From NCBI RefSeq assembly GCF_000695095.2, contig NZ_CP011454.1, forward strand, positions 1,426,001 to 1,490,000: 64,000 nt of DNA, in the 5' to 3' direction. Numbering within the stretch: position 1 is the first letter of the stretch; each line of letters opens with the position of its first letter. The stretch comes from Gemmatimonas phototrophica (lineage in GTDB: Bacteria; Gemmatimonadota; Gemmatimonadetes; Gemmatimonadales; Gemmatimonadaceae). The translations under genes and the position numbers were made by a program. The notes under the pieces were generated by a model that saw only the letters and a program-made list of their open reading frames with translations, was not told the DNA's origin and did no database searches. Below, in pieces: positions 7,956-16,898 of the stretch.

Positions 7956-9272
7956 TCAGCGAGCGGCGTTCCCGGAGACCTTGGTCGCCACTGCAAAAAA
8001 TGTGGACGCTACCACCAGTGTTGCGACAAGCACGATCCACTCGGCTTGAGTAATGCTTGTCAGCAGCCAGGCAATGAGTCCAATGGTAATGAATGGCACG
8101 AGCGGGCCACCCGGCACCGAGAAGGGGACGGCGCCGTCCTGCCGAATGCCGCGCTTGCGCAGCATAAAGGTGGCCGCGGCACATCCGGCATAGAGCAGCA
8201 GGGCCGCCAGATTGGAAATGACCGCCAGCTGCTCAAACGAATTGAAGACAGCCAGTGAGCCCACCAGGAAGGTTTGCAGCACAATGGCCACGTGCGGCGT
8301 GCGATACTCCGGATGCACCGAGCCTACCACCTTGGGCAGCAGGCCATCTTCGGCGAACCGGAACAGCGCGCGCGGCACCGCCAGCGTCATTCCGCTCACG
8401 TACCCGAACATCGAGATGGAGGCGCCAATCAGCAGCAGCAACCGGCCCGGCGTACCAAGGAATGATTCCGCGGCAAACGCGAGCGGCGCCGCGGTACTGG
8501 TGGCCAGCGAATCACCAAGCAGACCAGCCGCCACGAGATGCACAGCGAGATAGAGCAGTGTCACGCCAATCATGGCGATGGCGAGCGCCCGTGGCACCGT
8601 ACGCGCGGGGTCCCGTACTTCACCGCTGGGCACGAGTGCCGTTTCTACCCCGCTGAAGGCAAACACCAGTACAATGGCCGCACGCGCGAGGCTGGACGGC
8701 CCCGGCATCTCGGTGATCGCGAGATTCTCCGGCTGGATGAAGAACACGCCAATGGCTACGAAGGCAATGAGTGGCAGCAGCTTGGCGATGGAGGCCACCA
8801 CAATGAGCTTCGTGCCTTGTTCAACGCCGCGAATGTTCACGAGCGCCAACACAATGAACATGGCCACGATCACCGGCACGCGCAGCGACGGCATGTTGAA
8901 CAGCGCGCCCAATCCTTCGGCGAACGCACTCGACACACCCGCTACGGCGGTGGTACCAAGCATCCACAACAACACACCGGCGAGGAAGCCCACATAGCGG
9001 CCAAAGACCGCCTCCACGTAGGCGTATGGGCCACCGGTGAGCGTGATGCGACTGCCCGCTTCGGCGAAGCACAATACCACGAACCCCATGACGGCCGCGC
9101 AGATGAGATACACGAACGGCGCCGCGGGACCGGCCGCAGCGGCGGCTCCGGCAGGAAGGCGGAAGATGCCGCCACCCACGGTGACGTTGAAGATGCTGGC
9201 CGCGAGGGCCCAAACGCCAACCGCGCGGACCAGTTCTGGTCCGCGCGGTGACGTTGCTGTCGTTGAAGTCAC
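7956..9272 (-). CDS. APC-superfamily amino acid permease
   Basis: A 438-residue, 12-helix inner-membrane transporter. The first helix has the APC glycine-rich break (NVTVGGGIFRLP), and mid-protein the blocks FAFSGVETALVPSGEVRDPARTVPRA and GNAAR-ending tail are typical of the family. Substrate unknown. The start is a GTG at 9272, only three bases after the hppA stop, so it is likely translated from the hppA transcript. A close association with a proton-pumping pyrophosphatase may simply be transcriptional, or pump-generated proton motive force could drive this symporter. A strong hairpin follows the gene at 7884-7917. Confidence 0.87.
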   Translation of the reverse strand: MTSTTATSPRGPELVRAVGVWALAASIFNVTVGGGIFRLPAGAAAAAGPAAPFVYLICAAVMGFVVLCFAEAGSRITLTGGPYAYVEAVFGRYVGFLAGVLLWMLGTTAVAGVSSAFAEGLGALFNMPSLRVPVIVAMFIVLALVNIRGVEQGTKLIVVASIAKLLPLIAFVAIGVFFIQPENLAITEMPGPSSLARAAIVLVFAFSGVETALVPSGEVRDPARTVPRALAIAMIGVTLLYLAVHLVAAGLLGDSLATSTAAPLAFAAESFLGTPGRLLLLIGASISMFGYVSGMTLAVPRALFRFAEDGLLPKVVGSVHPEYRTPHVAIVLQTFLVGSLAVFNSFEQLAVISNLAALLLYAGCAAATFMLRKRGIRQDGAVPFSVPGGPLVPFITIGLIAWLLTSITQAEWIVLVATLVVASTFFAVATKVSGNAAR

Positions 9273-9275
9273 GTA

Positions 9276-11315
9276 TTACGCCTTGGTGAGCAACGGAATG
9301 AGCAGCAGTGCCACGATGTTGATGATCTTGATGAGCGGGTTGATGGCCGGACCCGCCGTGTCCTTATACGGATCGCCCACCGTGTCGCCGGTCACGGCGG
9401 CCTTGTGGGCTTCGCTGCCCTTGCCGCCGTGGTGTCCTTCTTCGATGTACTTCTTGGCGTTGTCCCACGCGCCGCCGCCCGTGCACATCGAGATGGCCAC
9501 GAAGAGGCCCGTCACGATCGTTCCCATGAGCAGACCGCCGAGCGCCGCGCCACCGAGCACCACGCCCACGATGATCGGAATCACCAGGGGCAGCAGCGAC
9601 GGAAGGATCATCTCGCGAATGGCGGCCTTGGTGAGCAGGTCCACCGCGCGATCGTACTGCGGCTTCTGCGTCCCCTTCATGATGCCCGGCAGTTCGCGGA
9701 ACTGACGACGCACTTCCTGCACGACCGCACCGGCCGCGCGACCCACGGCCTGCATGGCCGCGGCGCCGAACAGATACGGAATCATGCCGCCAATGAGCAG
9801 GCCGATCACGACCTTGGGATCGTCGATCGAGAAGTTCACCGGCCCGCCCAGATGTTCGCCGAGCTTGCTGCTGTAATCGGCGAAAAGCACGAGCGCCGCG
9901 AGACCGGCCGAGCCGATCGCGTAGCCCTTCGTGACGGCCTTCGTGGTGTTACCCACCGCGTCGAGCGCGTCGGTGATCTTGCGGATTTCCGGACCAAGAT
10001 GGCTCATCTCGGCAATACCACCGGCATTGTCGGTGATGGGGCCGTAGGCGTCGAGTGCGACGATCACACCGGCCATGGAGAGCATGGAGGTGGCCGCAAT
10101 CGCGATCCCGTACAAGCCAGCGATTTCAAAGCAGAAGTAGATCGCCGCCGCCACGACCAACACCGGCGCTGCCGTCGACTTCATGGAGACCGCCAAGCCG
10201 GCAATCACGTTCGTACCGTGACCGGTCTCGGACGCCTTCGCGATCTGACGCACCGGGCCGTACTCCGTGGCCGTGTAGTACTCGGTGATCACTACCAGCG
10301 CTGCGGTGAGGGCCAGGCCGATCATCGCGCAGATGAACAGGTTCGTCCCCAGTTCACCCGGGAACATGGCCTGCGTCACGAAGAAGAACGCGATGGCCGC
10401 CAGCACACCGGCGACGATCAGCCCACGATAGAGCGCGTTCATGATCTTGCCGCCCGGCTTCACGCTCACGAAGAACGTGCCGATGATCGAGGCCGGAATG
10501 GAGACAGCGCCAAGCACCAGCGGATACATGACCCCGGTGTTGCCGTAAGTGGCGAAGCCGAGGCCGGCCACGAGCATCGCCGCAATGACCGTCACGGCGT
10601 ACGTCTCGAAGAGGTCGGCCGCCATGCCGGCGCAGTCACCCACGTTGTCACCGACGTTGTCGGCGATCACGGCGGGGTTACGCGGATCGTCTTCGGGAAT
10701 GCCCGCTTCGACCTTGCCCACCAGGTCGGCGCCGACATCAGCCCCCTTCGTGAAGATGCCGCCGCCCAGTCGCGCGAAGATGGAGATGAGCGACGACCCG
10801 AAGGCCAGGCCGATCATCGGTTCGAGCGCCGCCTTGACTGCCGCTTCACCGGTGTTGTTCCCGATGACGACCATGTAGAAGCCGGCCACACCGAGGAGAC
10901 CGAGGCCGACCACCAGCATACCGGTGATAGCGCCGCCCTTGAAGGAAATGTTGAGCGCGGCGTTGAGACCGATCGTGGCCGCCTGCGCCGTGCGCGAGTT
11001 GGCGCGCACCGATACGAACATGCCGATGAAACCGGCCGCGCCGGAGAGCACCGCGCCAATCGCAAAGCCGATGGCAGTCATCCAACTGCCTAGGCCAGCG
11101 CCGACGGCGACGAAGAGGACGGCACCAACCAGGGCGATGGTGGTGTATTGACGCTTGAGGTAGGCGTCCGCGCCAACCTGAATGGCGCCAGCGATCTCCT
11201 GCATGCGCTCATTGCCGGCAGGCTGGGCAATGATCCAGCGCGCCGAAACAATGCCATACACAATGGCGATTGCGGCGCAGCCAAGCGCGAGGATGAGGGC
11301 GTACTGCTCGAGCAC
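9276..11315 (-). CDS. hppA: K+-independent proton-translocating membrane pyrophosphatase
   Basis: A 679-residue, about 16-helix integral membrane enzyme coupling pyrophosphate hydrolysis to proton export. The substrate site is intact: [15 protein letters not shown], then [21 protein letters not shown], and the later [10 protein letters not shown] block. The potassium-dependence determinant reads [17 protein letters not shown], with Lys followed three residues later by Thr, the signature of K+-independent H+-PPases; K+-dependent enzymes have Ala at the first position. The predicted start is GTG at 11315 with no strong Shine-Dalgarno sequence (a pyrimidine-rich leader precedes it). The permease gene follows 3 bases downstream. 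It salvages energy from PPi made in biosynthesis. Confidence 0.95.
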   Translation of the reverse strand: MLEQYALILALGCAAIAIVYGIVSARWIIAQPAGNERMQEIAGAIQVGADAYLKRQYTTIALVGAVLFVAVGAGLGSWMTAIGFAIGAVLSGAAGFIGMFVSVRANSRTAQAATIGLNAALNISFKGGAITGMLVVGLGLLGVAGFYMVVIGNNTGEAAVKAALEPMIGLAFGSSLISIFARLGGGIFTKGADVGADLVGKVEAGIPEDDPRNPAVIADNVGDNVGDCAGMAADLFETYAVTVIAAMLVAGLGFATYGNTGVMYPLVLGAVSIPASIIGTFFVSVKPGGKIMNALYRGLIVAGVLAAIAFFFVTQAMFPGELGTNLFICAMIGLALTAALVVITEYYTATEYGPVRQIAKASETGHGTNVIAGLAVSMKSTAAPVLVVAAAIYFCFEIAGLYGIAIAATSMLSMAGVIVALDAYGPITDNAGGIAEMSHLGPEIRKITDALDAVGNTTKAVTKGYAIGSAGLAALVLFADYSSKLGEHLGGPVNFSIDDPKVVIGLLIGGMIPYLFGAAAMQAVGRAAGAVVQEVRRQFRELPGIMKGTQKPQYDRAVDLLTKAAIREMILPSLLPLVIPIIVGVVLGGAALGGLLMGTIVTGLFVAISMCTGGGAWDNAKKYIEEGHHGGKGSEAHKAAVTGDTVGDPYKDTAGPAINPLIKIINIVALLLIPLLTKA

Positions 11316-11577
11316 GTAGGGGAGGGTGGAGGGAAAGGGAGCGCGCCCCGGCGAGCGGGGCGATTCGGGGATATCCTGTGGAAAATCACCGTCTGAGCCG
11401 GATGTTGCCAGTAGCCAACACTATATGGAGGCAATCCGGAGCCGGAAGAGGGCTCCCCGTGGGCAGGGACGTGACCGAACCCGATGGGGGAGACGTTAGA
11501 TTTGCCCCGTCAGCGTCAGCTCCCGGTGCCCCCGGACGGGCCGGCGCCCCGAACCTCCCCCCCGTTCCTCCCCGTCG
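11316..11577. promoter_or_regulatory. Divergent promoter region of hppA and the dipeptidyl-peptidase gene
   Basis: 262 bases between divergent genes. In the hppA leader a 7-bp stem (CGCCCCG 11344-11350 with 11356-11362, 5-base loop) is present. Further up, a small inverted repeat (TGTTG/CAACA near 11403-11420) is next to a TATATGG-like AT-rich patch, which on the minus strand reads as a possible -10 (TATAGT). These are candidates only. Confidence 0.3.
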
Positions 11578-13449
11578 ATGCACATCCCACCGCGCGTCAC
11601 CGTCGCACCGGCCCTGCTGGTCCTCGGCCTGTTTTCAGCGTGCCGGCCCGCTCAGACCCCTGGCAGCGGCACGGTTGCTGCCGCTGCGGTACCGGCCCTG
11701 TATGTCATTGCCGATGGGCAATCTCAGGTGGTGCCGGCCTTCGCCGACACGACCGCCTGGATTCGCGAGCGGCTCTGGGTAGAGACGGAGTTCGACTCCG
11801 ACTACGACGGCAAGCGCGATCGGGTGCACGTGGATGTGACCCGGCCCGGCCCCACGGCCACCGGGCTCAAGGTGCCCGTGGTCTACGAAACCAGCCCGTA
11901 CTTTGCCGGCACTGATCCCGACGATGGCATTTTCTGGCCGGTCAAGCAGGAGCTCGGCGATAGTGCTCCCACCCGCAAGCTGGGCAAGGGCGCCACGTTC
12001 AATCCGAATCGAACCCGCATTTCCAATTCGCAGATCCGAAACTGGGTCCCGCGCGGCTTTGCCGTGGTGCACTCGGAGTCGCCGGGGACTGGGCTGAGCC
12101 AGGGGTGTGTCACCATTGGTGGCATGAACGAATCGCTGGCCCCCAAGGCGGTCATCGACTGGCTGAACGGGCGCGCCAAGGGCTTTACTACCATAGACGG
12201 CACCACCGAAGTGAAGGCTGCCTGGGCGACCGGCAAGGTGGGCATGACGGGGACCTCGTTCAATGGCACCTTGCCGGTGGCTGTGGCCACCACGGGCGTG
12301 AAGGGGCTCGAGGCCATTATTCCGGTGTCACCCAACAACTCGTACTACCGCTACTACCGGTCCAATGGCCTCGTGCGCAGCCCGGGCGGGTACCTGGGCG
12401 AAGATGTGGACGTGCTGTACGACTATGTGCAGAGCGGCAAGACGGACACGCGCGCCCTGTGTCATCAGAAGGTTCGCGCCGACATCATCTGGAAGGGATT
12501 GGATCGGCGGACCGGCGACTTGAGCGACTTCTGGACCAAGCGGGATTACATCGAGCAGGCCAAGGGCATTCGCGCCGCCATGCTCACGGCGCACGGCTTC
12601 AACGACTGGAACGTGATGCCGTCGCACACGACGATCATGGCCGACGCGGTGCGGGCCAACGGCGTTCCGGTGCAGATGTACTTTCATCAGGGCGGCCACG
12701 GCGGCGAACCACCCCTTGGCATGATGAACAGGTGGTTTACCCGGTACCTGTTGGGTGTACAGAACGGGGTGGAGCAGGACCCGCGCTCGTTCGTGGTCCG
12801 AGAGGGCGCTTCACGCCAGAGCCCCACGGCCTATGCCGCGTATCCGCATCCCGAGTCGCAGCCGGTAGCGCTGTTCCCGCTCAAGGGAGGCGGACAGGTC
12901 GGTACCCTCGGGTTTGACAAGCGGACCGGGCAGGGCACCGAGTCGCTGACCGACGATGTCAACCAGAGTGGCGCGCAGCTCGCGCTCGCCACGTCGTCCG
13001 CGCATCGGCTGCTCTACGCCACGCCGGAGCTCAAGGCGCCGGTCCACCTCAGCGGTACGGCGCGGATCAGCATCCGGGTGGCCTCCAGCAAAGCTGCCGC
13101 CAACCTGTCGGTGTGGCTGGTGGAGTTGCCCTGGCCTGCCAATACGCGTGGCGCGATGGATCCCAACGGCATCATCACGCGCGGCTGGGCCGACCCGCAG
13201 AACGCCAAGTCGCTGCGCACGAGCGAACCGCTGGTCCCCGGTCAGCCGGTCACGGTCACCTTCGACCTCGAACCGGATGATCAGATTGTGCCAGCCGGCA
13301 AGCGCATTGGCCTGATGATTTTCTCCAGCGACAAGGATTTCACGCTGTGGCCGGCGCCCGGCACCGTCCTTACGGTGGATCTCGATGGCACCTCATTGGT
13401 ACTTCCCGTGGTCGGTGGCTCGGCGGCGCTGATGCGGGCGCTGCCGTAG
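11578..13449 (+). CDS. Exported Xaa-Pro dipeptidyl-peptidase-like serine peptidase (S15/CocE-NonD type)
   Basis: A 623-residue alpha/beta-hydrolase peptidase that should cleave X-Pro dipeptides from peptide N-termini, or a related acyl bond. The catalytic serine is in GMTGTSFNG (about Ser227), Asp343 in GFNDWN and His374 in HQGGHGG. The C-terminal 200 residues form the jelly-roll domain typical of the X-Pro DPP/cocaine esterase group. An N-terminal signal with a lipobox (LGLFSAC) predicts a lipoprotein, unlike the cytoplasmic PepX of lactic acid bacteria. It starts at ATG 11578. The following GH3 gene begins 32 bases after its stop, so the two are probably one transcript. Confidence 0.85.
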   Translation: MHIPPRVTVAPALLVLGLFSACRPAQTPGSGTVAAAAVPALYVIADGQSQVVPAFADTTAWIRERLWVETEFDSDYDGKRDRVHVDVTRPGPTATGLKVPVVYETSPYFAGTDPDDGIFWPVKQELGDSAPTRKLGKGATFNPNRTRISNSQIRNWVPRGFAVVHSESPGTGLSQGCVTIGGMNESLAPKAVIDWLNGRAKGFTTIDGTTEVKAAWATGKVGMTGTSFNGTLPVAVATTGVKGLEAIIPVSPNNSYYRYYRSNGLVRSPGGYLGEDVDVLYDYVQSGKTDTRALCHQKVRADIIWKGLDRRTGDLSDFWTKRDYIEQAKGIRAAMLTAHGFNDWNVMPSHTTIMADAVRANGVPVQMYFHQGGHGGEPPLGMMNRWFTRYLLGVQNGVEQDPRSFVVREGASRQSPTAYAAYPHPESQPVALFPLKGGGQVGTLGFDKRTGQGTESLTDDVNQSGAQLALATSSAHRLLYATPELKAPVHLSGTARISIRVASSKAAANLSVWLVELPWPANTRGAMDPNGIITRGWADPQNAKSLRTSEPLVPGQPVTVTFDLEPDDQIVPAGKRIGLMIFSSDKDFTLWPAPGTVLTVDLDGTSLVLPVVGGSAALMRALP

Positions 13450-13481
13450 TGCGCACTTCCTCTTTCTCGGGCCACATTGCC

Positions 13482-15401
13482 ATGGCGAAGGGCTGGCTTG
13501 TTCCACTCAGTACGGTGTTGGCTGTCGGCTGTGTTGCCGCCGCGCGACCCCGCCCCATTCCGACCGTCAGTACGCCGGGCACGGCAGCGGCCACTACGTC
13601 GATTTCTACTTCGCCAGCATCGCCGACGCGCGGGGCATCGTCACGCCGCGCGCTCTCGCGTGAAGCGTGGGCCGACTCCGTGCTCGGGGCGCTCACCATG
13701 CGTCAGAAAGTGGCGCAAATGGTGTGGGTGTGGACACTGGGCGACTATACCGCCGTGGATGCGCCCGGCTACTTGGCCATCGAGAAGCAGATTTCGGAGC
13801 TTGAGCTTGGCGGCATCATCGTGTCGGTGGGTGGACCGATGGACATCGCGACCAAGGTGAACGCGTTACAGCGTTCCGCCAAACTCCCGCTGCTGGTGGG
13901 CGCCGACCTTGAAACCGGCGCGGCGTTTCGCGCGCGCGGCGGCTGGTTTCTGCCCAACGCCATTGAGCTGGGCGGTGCCACCTCGTTCCCGTATCAGATG
14001 GGCATAGGCGCCACGCGCGACCCCAAGCTGGCATATGAAATGGGGCGGGTGACGGCACAAGAAGGGCGCGCCATGGGCATCCATATGGCCTTCGCGCCGG
14101 TGCTTGACGTCAACAATAATCCCAAGAATCCGGTCATCAGCGCTCGTTCGTTTGGCGAAGATGCCTCGCTGGTTGCCGAAATGGGTACGGCTCTGGTGCG
14201 CGGCATTCAGGAGCATGGCATGCTGGCCACCGGCAAACACTTTCCCGGGCATGGCGACACTGAACAGAACTCACACCTGGAGTTGTCGCGCGTGAATGTG
14301 TCGCGCGCTCGACTCGACAGTGTAGAGCTCAAGCCGTTTCAGGCTGCCATTGATGCCGGCCTGCGCGGGATGATGACCTTTCACGGCGATCTGCCGGCGC
14401 TGGATACCACGCACACCGCCGCCACGTTGAGTGTGAAGGTCATGACCGACCTGCTCAGGACGCAAATGAAGTTCAACGGACTGCTGGTCACCGATGCCCT
14501 CGACATGAACGGGGTGTTGGGTGGGGTTACCATGGGCGAAGCCACCATTCGCGCCGTGGAAGCCGGCAACGATGTCCTGCTCATGCCTACCGATGCGAAA
14601 GTATCGATTGAGGCGGTCGTGGAAGCGGTGGCCAAGGGGCGCCTGTCGGAAGCCCGCATCGATGCGTCCGTGAAGAAATTGCTTATGGCCAAGCACGAGT
14701 TTGGTCTGCATACCGCGCGGTACGTGGACCTTGAGGCGGTACGGAGCACGGTTGGCTCTGCAGCCAATCAGGCCGCGGCTCGTGAGGCCGCGGCGAAGGC
14801 CATCACGCTGGTGCGGGACACGCTCTCGCTGGTGCCTTTCAAGCTGCCGCGCCAGGCCAAGGTGGTCAGCATTACCGTGTCATCGCGCGTGGATCTGAGC
14901 GCGGGACGCGGCTTTGACGCTGAGTTGCGCAGCGCGTTTCCCAACCTGCTGTCGCTCACACTCACACCGGAAGTCGTGGCCGAAGCCACGGCCGGCGCGG
15001 CGGCGGGGAACGCCGGTGGTTATCGCATCACGCCTGACCCCACCATTCTCCCGGCCTCGGCGGAGAATGCGCTGGCCATTGCCCGCGGGGCGGATGTGGT
15101 GCTGGTGTCGAGCTACATCGGTGCGGCGACCAATACCGCTTCGATGGTGCCAACCCAAGGCCTGCCAGAACTGCTCACCGCGTTACGTGACGCCAATACC
15201 AAGGTGGTGCTGGTGAGCTTCAATAATCCGTACCTGCAGCTTGGCCTACCGCTCACGGAAGCGCATCTCATTGCGTGGAGTCCGTGGACGAGCGCACAGC
15301 GCGCCGCCGCGCGCGCGTTGCTGGGCCGGGCGCCTATCACCGGGAAACTGCCCATCACGCTGCCCGGCGTCGCATCGTTCGGGGCCGGACTCGTGCGATA
15401 A
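13482..15401 (+). CDS. Glycoside hydrolase family 3 (beta-N-acetylhexosaminidase-like)
   Basis: A 639-residue exported glycosidase. After a signal peptide (possibly a lipoprotein, LAVGC) comes a GH3 TIM barrel at about residues 65-400. It has the KHFPGHGDT block (252-260) that in NagZ-type enzymes carries the His-Asp dyad used as acid/base, and the nucleophile Asp338 in TDALDMNG. A C-terminal alpha/beta sandwich-like domain follows. This composition suits removal of N-acetylglucosamine from peptidoglycan fragments or other glycans, outside the cytoplasm. The start at ATG 13482 was chosen for the signal peptide; a GTG overlapping the upstream stop (13449) is possible. Confidence 0.88.
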   Translation: MAKGWLVPLSTVLAVGCVAAARPRPIPTVSTPGTAAATTSISTSPASPTRGASSRRALSREAWADSVLGALTMRQKVAQMVWVWTLGDYTAVDAPGYLAIEKQISELELGGIIVSVGGPMDIATKVNALQRSAKLPLLVGADLETGAAFRARGGWFLPNAIELGGATSFPYQMGIGATRDPKLAYEMGRVTAQEGRAMGIHMAFAPVLDVNNNPKNPVISARSFGEDASLVAEMGTALVRGIQEHGMLATGKHFPGHGDTEQNSHLELSRVNVSRARLDSVELKPFQAAIDAGLRGMMTFHGDLPALDTTHTAATLSVKVMTDLLRTQMKFNGLLVTDALDMNGVLGGVTMGEATIRAVEAGNDVLLMPTDAKVSIEAVVEAVAKGRLSEARIDASVKKLLMAKHEFGLHTARYVDLEAVRSTVGSAANQAAAREAAAKAITLVRDTLSLVPFKLPRQAKVVSITVSSRVDLSAGRGFDAELRSAFPNLLSLTLTPEVVAEATAGAAAGNAGGYRITPDPTILPASAENALAIARGADVVLVSSYIGAATNTASMVPTQGLPELLTALRDANTKVVLVSFNNPYLQLGLPLTEAHLIAWSPWTSAQRAAARALLGRAPITGKLPITLPGVASFGAGLVR

Positions 15402-15413
15402 ACTGTCCGGCGG

Positions 15414-16391
15414 CTACTCGAGCTCCAGTTCAAGTTGGGCCGGTACCGCCTGCGTCCGTCGTACCTTGGCGGCGCGCACCAGTTGCTCCATGATGTCCAC
15501 AATGGCTTCCGGCTGCTCTTCATGGAGCATGGTTCCGGCGTGCCTGATCGTATCGACTGCGAAAAGCCGTACGGAGCGGCGTAGCATATCAATCTGGACC
15601 AGTGTGGGAGAGCTGGGGGTTGGTGTATCTCCCAGCAGGAGACGGACCGGGGCGGCAACGAGCGGCAGACGGGTGGCAATGGAGATGCGTTCGCTGGCGC
15701 CGGCCATGGCTCGCAACGAACGGAACACACCGCGCAGATCCCGTTCCAACGGATTGACGTAGGCCTGCACCACGCTGTCGGTCATCCACGCTGTGTTGGC
15801 GCTCTGCGCTTTCATGGAGGCGATGAACCGTCGACGCGCCAAACCACGTCCCAGTCGATTGTCGAGTAATGGCGCCACAGCAAGTGCCAGTTTCAACATT
15901 TTGGTGCCTTGCTGATCCACGGGGCCTCCCGCGATCGACACAACCCCGCCCACTTGCTCCGGCGCGATAGCCGCCATGTGCATGGCAATGGTGGCGCTCG
16001 TCCCGATCGCGGCGATCACCACTGGGGCGCCCGGCGTATCGCTGCGAAGTACCTGCAACAGCCGGACCGCCTGTTGCCCGAGGGAGTAGTCGGCAGAATC
16101 GGGACGGCTGGAGGCGCCCATGCCCAACGGATCAACGATCCGAACGGCATACCCCCGTGACGCCATGTGCGCCGCGAGGTGGCGCATGCTGTGCATGGAC
16201 CCCACCGGCCCCGGGATCAGCAGGATGGCGGGTTGCCCCGGTACACTGGGCGGGCCCAGCGCCAGTACCGCCAACGATTCTCGCGGGGCCACCGCACGCC
16301 GATCCACCCGTCCCACGGTCGGATCGGTGGGAGGGAAGACAATGCTCAACGTTACGGAGAGCACCATCAGAAGATACGTCGCCAGCGGCAT
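15414..16391 (-). CDS. Alpha/beta-hydrolase fold protein, membrane-anchored
   Basis: A 325-residue protein with an N-terminal hydrophobic segment (signal anchor) followed by an alpha/beta-hydrolase domain: oxyanion strand ILLIPGPVGS, VDPLGMGASSRP, nucleophile elbow IGTSATIA and a C-terminal RHAGTMLHEEQPE block that supplies the catalytic histidine. The elbow reads G-T-S-A-T and departs from the canonical GxSxG, so activity may be altered. The C-terminus ends in a run of Glu and Leu. It is convergent with the GH3 gene (12-base gap). Substrate unknown. Confidence 0.72.
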   Translation of the reverse strand: MPLATYLLMVLSVTLSIVFPPTDPTVGRVDRRAVAPRESLAVLALGPPSVPGQPAILLIPGPVGSMHSMRHLAAHMASRGYAVRIVDPLGMGASSRPDSADYSLGQQAVRLLQVLRSDTPGAPVVIAAIGTSATIAMHMAAIAPEQVGGVVSIAGGPVDQQGTKMLKLALAVAPLLDNRLGRGLARRRFIASMKAQSANTAWMTDSVVQAYVNPLERDLRGVFRSLRAMAGASERISIATRLPLVAAPVRLLLGDTPTPSSPTLVQIDMLRRSVRLFAVDTIRHAGTMLHEEQPEAIVDIMEQLVRAAKVRRTQAVPAQLELELE

Positions 16392-16514
16392 GCAGTAGAT
16401 TACCCGTTATCGGTCTCAGTGCACTACCGCGGGCGTCACACCTCTGCAACGGTGTTCCATCAGATTGATACCGACGATGCCATCTGTCCCCGAACTTCTA
16501 TTCCGAGTACGATC

Positions 16515-16898
16515 ATGCCATCACGATGGATTCTGCCAGTTGCCGCCGTCGCCAGCGTTGCTGCCCTTGCCTCAAACAGCCTGGTGGCCCAGCGCGTGGC
16601 CACTGACCTCACCGGCAACTGGAGTTTTCAGGTCGTCACGGAAAACGGCACCGGAACCCCTACGGTGACCATGACGCAGAAGGGTGACTCGCTGTCCGGT
16701 ACCTACGAATCTGCACGGATGGGGGCGCTCCCTTTCAAGGGGACGGTGAAAGACAAGAGTTTCACCTTTGCCGTGAACACCAGCGGCGGGGCAACGCTCA
16801 CCTTCAACGGCACGATTGTCGACAACGATACGGTGAAGGGCGACGTGGACTTTGGTGGTCAGGGCGGCGCGACATTCACCGGGGCGCGGAAGAAATAG
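16515..16898 (+). CDS. Small exported beta-rich protein of unknown function
   Basis: A 127-residue protein with a signal peptide (PVAAVASVAALASNSLVAQ) and a mature part of about 100 residues made of short alternating strands: DLTGNWSFQV, TVTMTQKGDSLSGTY, LPFKGTVKDKSFTF, ATLTFNGTIVDND. This resembles a lipocalin/avidin-like small barrel seen in many exported hypothetical proteins of soil phyla. The ATG at 16515 was chosen because the open frame upstream lacks a signal peptide. Its 3' end overlaps the convergent gene at 16876 by 23 bases. No catalytic motif is visible. Confidence 0.65.
   Translation: MPSRWILPVAAVASVAALASNSLVAQRVATDLTGNWSFQVVTENGTGTPTVTMTQKGDSLSGTYESARMGALPFKGTVKDKSFTFAVNTSGGATLTFNGTIVDNDTVKGDVDFGGQGGATFTGARKK

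Noticed and set aside
9405-11093. A 562-residue plus-strand open frame opposite hppA
   Set aside because: It is rich in His, Arg, Asp and Gly without any recognisable domain and lies wholly antisense to a highly conserved enzyme.
6196-11315. A photosynthesis gene cluster around the pufC-like gene
   Set aside because: Neighbours are a cupredoxin, a chemoreceptor, a permease and hppA. No reaction-centre, light-harvesting or bacteriochlorophyll gene was found anywhere in the window.
16167-16514. Upstream extension of the small exported protein (243-residue frame)
   Set aside because: The extension is antisense to the alpha/beta-hydrolase gene and would bury the signal peptide that starts at 16515.
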